Positions 5,836 through 11,451 of a stretch of 11,451 nt of DNA are shown piece by piece. The position numbers and the translations under genes are program-made. The notes below the pieces were generated by a model. The model did no database searches. It was not told the origin of the DNA and saw only the letters and a program-made list of their open reading frames with translations. Origin of the DNA: Rhodospirillales bacterium (GTDB lineage: Bacteria > Pseudomonadota > Alphaproteobacteria > Rhodospirillales > JASLLV01); assembly GCA_030754475.1 (NCBI GenBank), contig JASMAE010000254.1, forward strand, positions 1 through 11,451. Direction: 5' to 3'. Numbering within the stretch: position 1 is the first letter of the stretch; each line of letters starts with the position of its first letter.

Positions 5836-6807
5836 ATGACGACACCCCAGGATCCGCACTGGCCTCGCGCCTCGTGGTGGCTCGAGGGCCGCTACGCCGA
5901 CGGGCTCCCGAGCGACGCGCCGCTCTTGGCCGTGCTCGGCGCGCCGCTCTCGCAGGCCTCGCACGCCGGCAACAACTGTCACGAGGCGCCGGCGATGGTG
6001 CGCGCGGCGCTCGGCCGGTTCTCGCCCTACGCGGCCGGAGTGAGTTGGCCCGAGCCCCGGAACGTGGACCTCGGCGCGGTGCGGCCGGTGGACCTCGGCG
6101 ACGTCGCGATTGGCGATCTCGACAACGTGGCCGCGCAAGCCGAGATCGCCGGGGCCGTCGCCGCCTTGCCGAATCACCCGTCACTGGCGCGCGATCCGGA
6201 TTTGCTCGTCGTCGTCGGCGGTGACGACGCGGTGATCCGCCCGGTCATCAACGGGCTGGGGTGCGATCTTAAGCGCGCCGGGTTACTCACGCTCGATGCC
6301 CACCACGACGTCCGCGTCTACTACCGCAACATGGGGCCCCACAACGGAGCCCCGGTGCGCGGCCTGATCGACGACGGCCTGCCGGCCGCCAACGTGATCG
6401 AGGTCGGGATCTCGTCATTCGGCAATTCGGCCTTCTACCGGGGCTGGTGCGAGGACCGGGGCATCACCGTCGTCGGCGCGGCGGCCGCCCGCGACGAGGG
6501 TGTCGGGCCTTGCGTCGCGCGGCACCTGGAAGCGCTGGCCGGGCGCGCGGACGTGATCTTCGTCGATTTCGACTTAGACGTGCTCGACAGCGCGTTCGCG
6601 CCGGGCTCGTTCGGGGCCAGGCCCGGCGGACTCGCATCGTGGGAGCTGCACCAAGCCGCGTTCGCCGCCGGGAACCATCCCAAGGTCAAGGGGATCTGCA
6701 TCGTCGAGGTCGACCCCGCCCTCGACGACCACGCATGCACCACCGTCGACAACGCCGCTCTTTGCCTCTTGCACGCGGCCGCCGGGCTGGCGTTGCGAGA
6801 AAGATAG
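5836..6807 (+). CDS. Ureohydrolase-family protein (arginase/agmatinase/formiminoglutamase fold), altered first metal ligand
   Basis: The 323-residue protein shows the binuclear-manganese ureohydrolase motifs in order: VVGGDDAV (126-133), LDAHHDVR (153-160), VDFDLDVLDSAFAPG (243-257) and IVEVDPALDD (289-298). Metal ligands D154, H156, D158, D246 and D248 and the substrate-side E291 are in place. The first ligand is not: the usual GGDHS reads GGDD, so Asp131 stands where His normally binds manganese A. Family enzymes hydrolyse guanidino or formimino C-N bonds (arginine, agmatine, guanidinobutyrate, formiminoglutamate) to urea or formamide plus an amine. The altered ligand and an unusual N-terminus make the substrate uncertain. 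AAAGGGGG just before ATG 5836 is a strong ribosome binding site. The gene is probably co-transcribed with the GGT-like gene 43 bases upstream. It ends eight bases from the convergent gene. Confidence 0.85.
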   Translation: MTTPQDPHWPRASWWLEGRYADGLPSDAPLLAVLGAPLSQASHAGNNCHEAPAMVRAALGRFSPYAAGVSWPEPRNVDLGAVRPVDLGDVAIGDLDNVAAQAEIAGAVAALPNHPSLARDPDLLVVVGGDDAVIRPVINGLGCDLKRAGLLTLDAHHDVRVYYRNMGPHNGAPVRGLIDDGLPAANVIEVGISSFGNSAFYRGWCEDRGITVVGAAAARDEGVGPCVARHLEALAGRADVIFVDFDLDVLDSAFAPGSFGARPGGLASWELHQAAFAAGNHPKVKGICIVEVDPALDDHACTTVDNAALCLLHAAAGLALRER

Positions 6808-6815
6808 GGCGCGCC

Positions 6816-7709
6816 TCAGCCGCCGGGAACGGTTCCGGCGGGCAGGGCGATCACGTGGCGCGCGATCTCTCCGGGACGCGCGAACCACACGTTTCCTGCG
6901 TCCGCGTGGCGGGCGATGTGCTCGAACGCGCTTCGCAGATGGACCAACCGGAAGGGCTGGCCCACGACCATGGGATGAAGCGCGATTCCGCACACCAGCG
7001 GCTGGTCGTCCGCGAGCGCCAGAAGCTGGTCGAACTGGTCCGTGATCATGCGCCCGAAATCGGCGGCCATTCCGAATCTGCGCAGCATGGCGGGCACGTC
7101 GTTGACCTCGGCCGGATAGGGGACCGACAGCAGGGGTCCGGCACGGGTGCGCATCCAGATCGGCTGGTCATCGCACGGCCAGTCCATCACGTAGAGATAA
7201 CCCGCCTCTTTCAGGAGATCCGGCGTCACCGGGCTTTCCGAGATCCAGGGCCCCATCCAACCCAGGGGTCTTTCGAATCCGTGGCGGACGAAGGTCATGG
7301 TCGCCTCGTCGATCAGGGCCGCCTCGTCCGCCTCCCACAACTCGCCTTGAGCTTCGGAGTTGGTGCGGCCGTGGCCGACGATCTCGTCGCCGCGCTCACG
7401 GATGCGGTCCAGGATCTGCGGGTACCGCTCGCAGACGGCCGCGTTGACCAGGTGGCAGGCCGGCCAGCCGAGCTCGTCCAACAGATCGAAGATCCGCCAC
7501 ACCCCGACCCGATTGCCGTAGTCGCGCCAGGCGTAGCTTCGCTGGTCGGTGGGCGAGCCGGGCGCGGGCGTGGGACCCAGCCCCTTTCCGAAGTGGAAGT
7601 GCTCGATGTTGACGGCGACGTAGAAGGCAAGCCGCTTGCCTTCGGGCCAGTCATAGTCCGGCCGCTCGACGATCGGCGAATAGTCGTAACGGTCGTGATC
7701 ATCCGCCAT
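6816..7709 (-). CDS. Polysaccharide-deacetylase-fold protein, PuuE-allantoinase-like
   Basis: The 297-residue protein belongs to the NodB/polysaccharide deacetylase superfamily, in the branch that includes the metal-independent allantoinase PuuE. It has the PuuE-like opening SPIVERPDYDWPEGKRLAFY (11-30). Then come VNIEHF (33-38) where TFDDG is usual, HGRTNSE (113-119) where HS/TxxH is usual, WMGPWISES (151-159), DWPCDDQPIWM (176-186) and ALHPMVVGQPFR (243-254). The zinc-binding Asp and second His of true sugar deacetylases are missing, so a hydrolase acting on a small cyclic ureide or amide is likelier than chitin or peptidoglycan deacetylation. It has no signal peptide, which agrees. GGGAGGGTGA before ATG 7709 is a strong ribosome binding site. 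It is the last gene of the minus-strand run, 92 bases after the M14 gene. Confidence 0.82.
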   Translation of the reverse strand: MADDHDRYDYSPIVERPDYDWPEGKRLAFYVAVNIEHFHFGKGLGPTPAPGSPTDQRSYAWRDYGNRVGVWRIFDLLDELGWPACHLVNAAVCERYPQILDRIRERGDEIVGHGRTNSEAQGELWEADEAALIDEATMTFVRHGFERPLGWMGPWISESPVTPDLLKEAGYLYVMDWPCDDQPIWMRTRAGPLLSVPYPAEVNDVPAMLRRFGMAADFGRMITDQFDQLLALADDQPLVCGIALHPMVVGQPFRLVHLRSAFEHIARHADAGNVWFARPGEIARHVIALPAGTVPGG

Positions 7710-7765
7710 GGCGTCACCCTCCCTTTGGCTCCAAACGCGCGCTTCGGCGAGCCATTATCGGACTT

Positions 7766-7799
7766 GGCGGGCCGGCAATAAAGCACGGGCGAGCCCGCC
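7766..7799. other. Inverted repeat in the gap between the M14 and deacetylase-fold genes
   Basis: ggcgggc (7766-7772) pairs with gcccgcc (7793-7799) around a 20-base loop that itself contains cgggc/gcccg. No T-run follows on the minus strand, so it is a poor intrinsic terminator. It could be an RNA-processing hairpin or a chance GC-rich pairing. A GATAAT that could serve as a -10 lies nearby on the minus strand (7759-7754) without a well-spaced -35. Confidence 0.25.
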
Positions 7800-7801
7800 T
7801 C

Positions 7802-8932
7802 CTAGCGCAGATCATCGACGACCGCGTTCAGCGCCTCGAGGCTCGCGGCACCCAAGCGGTGGCTTCGCTCCGGCGACCACCCGGCGCGCGGCTCGGGAAG
7901 GTCGGCGTGGTCCTTGAACGGCATCTCGAGAGTCAGCGCCAGGCACGCAAACTTCTCGGCGACCCAGGACGAACACAACGTCGGCTGCACCGGCCGCTCG
8001 CCGTCGCGCGGGTAGCCGTACTCGGTCGTATGGTCGGGGGACGCCTGGGCCAGGGCCTCGTCGAAGCGCGTGCGAAGCTGAAGCAGACGATCGGTGAGTG
8101 ACGGCATCCGGTCGCCACTGATGATGAATGTGTAGGGGTGGCCCTCGACCGCGTGGGCGTCGATCAGAAAGTCGACGCCGAGCGCCTGCATGCGCTCGCG
8201 GACCACGAAGACCTCGGGCGTCTTCTCCATGGTCGGCTCGGCCCAGGCGCGATTCAGATTCTTGCCCGCCGCATTGGTGCGGTGGTTGCCGCGCCGGGAT
8301 CCGTCCGGGTTGATGTTGGGAACGACATGGAAGACCGCACGTGCAAGCAGCCGGCGCGCGACCGGGTCCGATTCGTCGAGCAAGCGCTCGCACAGCCCTT
8401 CCAGCCAGAACGAGCCCTGGGTCTCGCCGGGATGGTGGCGCGCGATCAACCAGCAGGCGCGCTTGTCCGCGCCGGGCTCCCCGATGGTCATGAGCTCGAT
8501 GTCGTTGCCGTCGACCGAGGCGCCGAGAATCTTGTGGCGCGCAAGGGGCGATGCGAGGCAACGGCCGACGAAGTCGTGCTGGCGCTCGGACGTATAGGGC
8601 GCGAAATAGGCGTAGTAGACCCAATCGCGCTCGGGCCGGTGAGAGACGGTCATGGTCGTGCCGTCGTAGGCGGTCGGTACCCGGAACCAGTCATCGCGGT
8701 CGTAGGACGCCGAGACGCGATAGCCCCCTTCCCACCCCGATGGATAGCTGCACTCGCCCGCGTTCTCGAACACGAGCCGAAGCGCGGTCGCGCGAACGCC
8801 GCTGACGCGGAAATAGAACCACATGCGGTAGTCTGAGGCGGAATCGGTCGGGATGCGTAGCCGGACGTTGCCCGGATCGGCCGCCTCGACGACCTCGATG
8901 CTGCCGGATTCGAAGGCGGCGCTGAGGTGCAT
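7802..8932 (-). CDS. M14 metallocarboxypeptidase, cytosolic (CCP-like) subfamily
   Basis: The 376-residue protein has an N-terminal beta-sandwich region (about 1-125) followed by a carboxypeptidase domain, the two-domain layout of bacterial cytosolic carboxypeptidases. Zinc ligands are H167 and E170 in HHPGETQG and H260 in LIDAHAVEGH. The substrate-carboxylate residues are R218 in GNHRTN and N227-R228 in KNLNRAW, and the general base is E336 in TLEMPFKD. All key residues are intact. It should remove a C-terminal amino acid from a peptide or similar amide. Characterised eukaryotic relatives prefer glutamate, but bacterial specificity is mostly open. No signal peptide is present. AGGA lies eight bases before ATG 8932. 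A start-less 50-codon frame ends ten bases upstream, and the deacetylase-fold gene follows. Confidence 0.9.
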   Translation of the reverse strand: MHLSAAFESGSIEVVEAADPGNVRLRIPTDSASDYRMWFYFRVSGVRATALRLVFENAGECSYPSGWEGGYRVSASYDRDDWFRVPTAYDGTTMTVSHRPERDWVYYAYFAPYTSERQHDFVGRCLASPLARHKILGASVDGNDIELMTIGEPGADKRACWLIARHHPGETQGSFWLEGLCERLLDESDPVARRLLARAVFHVVPNINPDGSRRGNHRTNAAGKNLNRAWAEPTMEKTPEVFVVRERMQALGVDFLIDAHAVEGHPYTFIISGDRMPSLTDRLLQLRTRFDEALAQASPDHTTEYGYPRDGERPVQPTLCSSWVAEKFACLALTLEMPFKDHADLPEPRAGWSPERSHRLGAASLEALNAVVDDLR

Positions 8933-8942
8933 GGGATAGATC

Positions 8943-9095
8943 CTAGAGCAGATCGCGCCCGATGGGAACCCAGGCGCGGCCCCGAGATCCTACGTTTGCT
9001 AGTACTGCCAGCGCAGCGTCCTTTTTCTTGTCCTCGGAGGCGGCTCTCCACGCCTCGAGTGCAGTGTCGAAATTAAGTTGTGCAGCACCGCCCGG
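8943..9095 (-). other. 50-codon in-frame open tail after the decarboxylase stop, possible remnant
   Basis: Directly after the TAG that ends the decarboxylase (9098-9096), the same frame stays open for 50 codons and closes with TAG at 8945-8943, ten bases before the M14 start. The reading is protein-like and helical, for example TALEAWRAASEDKKKDAALA, ending GRAWVPIGRDLL. It has no ATG, GTG or TTG in frame, so it cannot be an ordinary separate gene. It may be the 3' remnant of a deleted gene, a former C-terminal extension of the decarboxylase cut off by a nonsense change, or a readthrough product. I recognise no family. Confidence 0.35.
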
Positions 9096-10514
9096 CTAAG
9101 TCCGGCCGAAGGACAGGTTTAGGACGCGCGACGGAACCCGGAAGCGGCCCATCACGTCGCGCAACTGCTCGCGCTCGGTGATAACGTCGGCGTCATCCCC
9201 GCTGACGAGGACGGCGGCGGGGCGTAGCTGGGCGTTGAAGTTCGCCGCCCGCGATTCGGTGTAGGCCCCGGCGTCGAGAAACGCCACGATATCGCCCGCG
9301 TCCATGCTCGGTAACGGCCGGTCGAAGGCCAGGTTATCCGGGCTGCACAGCGGCCCCACCACGTCCACCGGCCCGGCCGCGTGCGCGTTCGCCTTGTTCG
9401 CGACAACGACGTGGTAGTGCCAGCCCTCGGCGACCGGGGACAGGTGATTCGTGCTGAGGTCGAGGTTGACCCACGATTTGGCGTACTCGGGCCATTCCTT
9501 CGTCGCGCCGACGCGCCCTAGCGCGACCACGGCGCTGCCGATCAGGGACCGGCCGACTTCGAACTTGAGCCCCGGCAGATCGAGGCCATGGGCGCCGCAC
9601 GCGTCCTTCACGGCCGTGCACACGGTCTTCGCATACTCCTCGAACGAGGGCGTGTCCACGTCGTCTTCGCCATGGGGGCCGGTCTTTTCGGGTCGACCCT
9701 GGGCCCAACCGCCGCCGAGGTCGAGGGTCGGCACGGAAACACCCGTTTCGCGCTTCACCGCGGCCGCCCATTCGACCATCTCGCGCGCCATCACGACGAA
9801 GTCGTCGGTGATGTTGTCCATGCGGCTCAGGTGGTAGTTGAGCTCCTGGAAGCGGAGGTGCGGCGCCGCCTCGATGCGTTTGACGAGTTCCAGGGTTTGG
9901 TCGAGGGGCATGCCCCACTTGTGGTTGCGGGCCTGGTCGCTGAGGCTGCCGGGCCCGTGCATCTGGGTCGCGAAGCGCTTGCCGAGCGGCTTGAGCTCGA
10001 GCTTGACGCGAATTCCGACGTCGGCGTCGCGGCCGAGGCGGCGCGCGGTTTCGTCGATGAGGTCGAGCTCGCCCATGGCGTCTATGTTGATGCAGACCCC
10101 GTTCAGGACCGCGACCTCGATCTCGTGCGGCGTCTTGTTGCTGCCGTTGAGGACCATCGAGCCCGGCGTGCGTCCGGCCAGGAGCGCGATGTAGAGCTCG
10201 TTCTCGCCGAAGCAGTCGCCGCCGGCACCTTCCTGATTCATGACGTGCCGGAGCGCGGGGCCGTTCATGGCCTTGTTCGAGTACATGACCTCGACGTTCG
10301 GGTAGTGCCGGACGAAGGCGTCGCGGAACTGGCGGTAGTTATGGCGAAACTGGTTTTCGCTGACGACGTAGAGCGGCGTGCCGAACGTCTCGGCGAGCTC
10401 GACGCAGTCGCGCGCCTCCACCCCCAGGTGGCCGTCGTCGCGGATGCCGATGAACTCGGTGAAGTTCTTCTCAAAGCGGGGCTGCTTCAGTTCTTCCCTT
10501 GGCGCATCATTCAT
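9096..10514 (-). CDS. Fold-type III PLP-dependent decarboxylase (LysA/ODC-like), substrate unassigned
   Basis: The 472-residue protein has an alanine-racemase-like barrel followed by a C-terminal beta domain, as in diaminopimelate and ornithine decarboxylases. The PLP lysine is K81 in VMYSNKAM. H228 in LNYHLSRMDN stacks on the cofactor, the phosphate loop is LDLGGGW (264-270), and EVGRSL (319-324) corresponds to EPGR. The catalytic Cys390 is in GPLCSPDN, and DAGAYTES (414-421) provides the conserved Tyr. The residue after the catalytic Cys, Asp in ODC and Glu in LysA, is Ser here, and the Pro of EPGR is Val. The protein is also about 50 residues longer than typical LysA. These changes argue against plain lysine biosynthesis. 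AGGAG nine bases before ATG 10514 supports the start. It is first in the minus-strand run with the M14 and deacetylase-fold genes. Confidence 0.87.
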   Translation of the reverse strand: MNDAPREELKQPRFEKNFTEFIGIRDDGHLGVEARDCVELAETFGTPLYVVSENQFRHNYRQFRDAFVRHYPNVEVMYSNKAMNGPALRHVMNQEGAGGDCFGENELYIALLAGRTPGSMVLNGSNKTPHEIEVAVLNGVCINIDAMGELDLIDETARRLGRDADVGIRVKLELKPLGKRFATQMHGPGSLSDQARNHKWGMPLDQTLELVKRIEAAPHLRFQELNYHLSRMDNITDDFVVMAREMVEWAAAVKRETGVSVPTLDLGGGWAQGRPEKTGPHGEDDVDTPSFEEYAKTVCTAVKDACGAHGLDLPGLKFEVGRSLIGSAVVALGRVGATKEWPEYAKSWVNLDLSTNHLSPVAEGWHYHVVVANKANAHAAGPVDVVGPLCSPDNLAFDRPLPSMDAGDIVAFLDAGAYTESRAANFNAQLRPAAVLVSGDDADVITEREQLRDVMGRFRVPSRVLNLSFGRT

Positions 10515-10748
10515 GGCGGTTGTCTCCTCGCAAAGTGCGTCCGGCCTTCTCGGGATGGCGAGTCGTAGACCGCGACACCCCTGACCGGCCCCGGTTTATG
10601 CGACGCGTTGCTGCGTCAGTCCGTGCAAGGTTGCTGGTCCGCTAGCGGATGTGTGGACCATGCAGGGCACAAGGAACCCGGTTTAAGGCCTTTCCCAGAT
10701 CAATTCCTAGAGTGAAGATTGTCAACTGTCTGATCCTTCGCGCGTTGG

Positions 10749-10925
10749 ATGAGACTTACCGCGATCCTGCTGGTCCTGCCGGAGGGGGAACATCCCAAGA
10801 TTCTGGACTGGAACCTTCACACGTTGAGTCAACATTTGAAGATTGCGCGCCAGCAACTTGAACCTGCGCTGCGCAAATCGACATGTCTGGAATGGGTCAG
10901 GATCGGACCTTGTCGCCAGTCCTGA
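10749..10925 (+). pseudogene. 58-codon frame resembling a winged-helix DNA-binding domain, probable remnant
   Basis: ATG 10749 opens a frame ending at TGA 10923-10925. It reads MRLTAILLVLPEGE, then LHTLSQHLKIARQQLEPALR (residues 23-42) and LEWVRIG. The order (short helix, a helix-turn-helix-like TLSQHLKIARQQLEPAL, then WVRIG as a wing strand) looks like the winged-helix part of a Crp-, MarR- or GntR-type regulator. By hand count 33 of 51 third codon positions are G or C, more than the surrounding DNA, which supports past coding. No ribosome binding site precedes the ATG and no effector domain is present. The wing appears corrupted (KSTCLEW), so a decayed regulator fragment is likelier than a working gene. 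Confidence 0.35.
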
Positions 10926-10930
10926 AATTA

Positions 10931-10955
10931 GTCCGCTCTGAGGGGTAAAGCGGAC
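10931..10955. repeat. Small hairpin: 7-bp inverted repeat
   Basis: gtccgct (10931-10937) pairs perfectly with agcggac (10949-10955) around an 11-base loop. No T-run follows, so it is not a standard terminator. It may belong to a dispersed intergenic hairpin family. Confidence 0.5.
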
Positions 10956-11102
10956 GGAGATTAACGGCTCTCAGAACGTCCACTCATCGCCATCAGCCGA
11001 AAGCCGAACTTAGAGCTTGCCACCACGAGCGAGACTGTCCGGCCCATCGCTGTCACACTAGACGCGGCCGAACCCCGGCCCACTCCCACGGAGAGGCCGC
11101 GC

Positions 11103-11451
11103 TTGCTCACTACCCTAAAATGGATCGGCGAGTTGCCGGGCACTCACAGGGGCATAGGGCTATTCGTGCTCGCCGGATTGATGGCCACGGTCATGATGGC
11201 CCTGATCCGCTTGCTCGGAGCCGATCTCCATCCGTTCGAGATCAACTTCATTCGCAGTATATTCTGCTTGCTCATGCTCACGCCGGTGATCCTGCGCCAC
11301 GGCTTGCGGAACTTGAGGACCCCGCGCCTCGGCCTGCACGCGCTTCGCGGCCTGATCAGCGGCTGCGCTCAGCTGTCGTTTTTCATGGCGCTCGTCATGA
11401 TCCCGCTCGCCCAAATCTCGGCACTCAGCTTCACGGCGCCGTTGTTCACCA
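11103..11451 (+). CDS. EamA/DMT-superfamily transporter, partial (3' end outside window)
   Basis: The 116 codons in the window encode the first part of a drug/metabolite transporter family protein, which normally has ten membrane helices and about 300 residues. Hydrophobic segments lie near residues 18-38, 50-65 and 81-99, with a fourth beginning near 103. Family signatures are visible: HPFEINFIRS after the first helix, then LRGLISGCAQLSFFMAL and IPLAQISALSFTAPLFT, typical of the second and third EamA helices. It probably exports or imports an amino acid, amine or similar small solute; the substrate cannot be read from sequence. The TTG at 11103 is chosen because GGAGAGG lies six bases upstream and the frame has no ATG or GTG between the preceding stop (10962-10964) and this codon. 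It diverges from the decarboxylase gene, so it might serve the same pathway. Confidence 0.85.
   Translation, partial: MLTTLKWIGELPGTHRGIGLFVLAGLMATVMMALIRLLGADLHPFEINFIRSIFCLLMLTPVILRHGLRNLRTPRLGLHALRGLISGCAQLSFFMALVMIPLAQISALSFTAPLFT

Larger units (their letters stand above)
10515..11102. other. About 590-base intergenic region between divergent decarboxylase and EamA genes
   Basis: No intact long gene is supported. It must contain promoters for the divergent flanking genes, but I found no convincing pair of hexamers. It holds a short plus-strand frame resembling a winged-helix domain (10749-10925) and a small hairpin (10931-10955). The 10880-11040 stretch (gtccgct...agcggac, then atcgccatcagccgaaag) resembles, from memory only, short dispersed non-coding sequences common in alphaproteobacterial genomes. 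Confidence 0.55.

Noticed and set aside
6447..7781. Plus-strand open frame of 444 codons across the ureohydrolase 3' end and the deacetylase-fold gene
   Set aside because: It spans two well-supported genes in other frames, and its composition is that of a shadow frame.
8138..8836. Plus-strand open frame of 232 codons opposite the M14 gene
   Set aside because: Antisense to a gene with all catalytic residues intact; no motif of its own.
9588..10568. Plus-strand open frame of 326 codons opposite the decarboxylase
   Set aside because: Antisense shadow. The minus-strand reading has the complete PLP-enzyme motif set and a ribosome binding site.
10961..11143. Minus-strand 60-codon frame overlapping the EamA gene start
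   Set aside because: Overlaps the supported transporter start, has no ribosome binding site, and looks like recurrent non-coding text.
1..11451. CRISPR arrays, tRNA or rRNA genes, insertion sequences
   Set aside because: No spaced direct repeats, cloverleaf, conserved rRNA segment, transposase or paired terminal inverted repeats were seen.

Overview
The window looks like chromosomal DNA of a high-GC proteobacterium, most likely an alphaproteobacterium with sulfur-oxidising capacity. The reasons are the aprM-aprB-aprA arrangement, GC-rich coding with strong Shine-Dalgarno sites, and gene families common in Rhodospirillales- and Rhizobiales-like genomes. The lineage is inferred and was not tested by any search.

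Positions 1-2489 (minus strand) hold aprM, aprB and a truncated aprA. These encode dissimilatory adenylylsulfate (APS) reductase and its membrane partner, in the arrangement known from sulfur oxidisers. The operon is visibly less GC-rich than the rest of the window. Positions 2490-3291 are mostly non-genic but not empty. The most striking item is a relic of the 5' end of a second aprB of a different type (CDGCK...AC, as in sulfate reducers and Qmo-linked sulfur oxidisers, against CDGCGHC in the intact gene). It is broken by an expanded 8-bp tandem repeat. The same stretch holds a candidate 37-residue membrane protein, two 11-bp tandem duplications and an AT-centred palindrome.

Positions 3292-3783 (plus) encode a secreted Sel1-repeat protein. 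Positions 4017-6807 (plus) form a two-gene unit: a cytoplasmic gamma-glutamyltransferase-like Ntn hydrolase and a ureohydrolase (arginase/agmatinase fold) with an altered metal-ligand motif. A minus-strand unit, 10514 down to 6816, meets it tail to tail. It encodes a fold-III PLP decarboxylase, an M14 carboxypeptidase of the cytosolic type and a PuuE-like polysaccharide-deacetylase-fold enzyme. The five enzymes could form a catabolic set for peptide-like, gamma-glutamyl, guanidino or ureido nitrogen compounds, but their altered active-site motifs make the exact substrates uncertain.

Positions 10515-11102 are largely non-genic, with a possible winged-helix regulator remnant and a small hairpin. 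The window ends in the first part of an EamA/DMT-family transporter starting at a TTG codon (11103).
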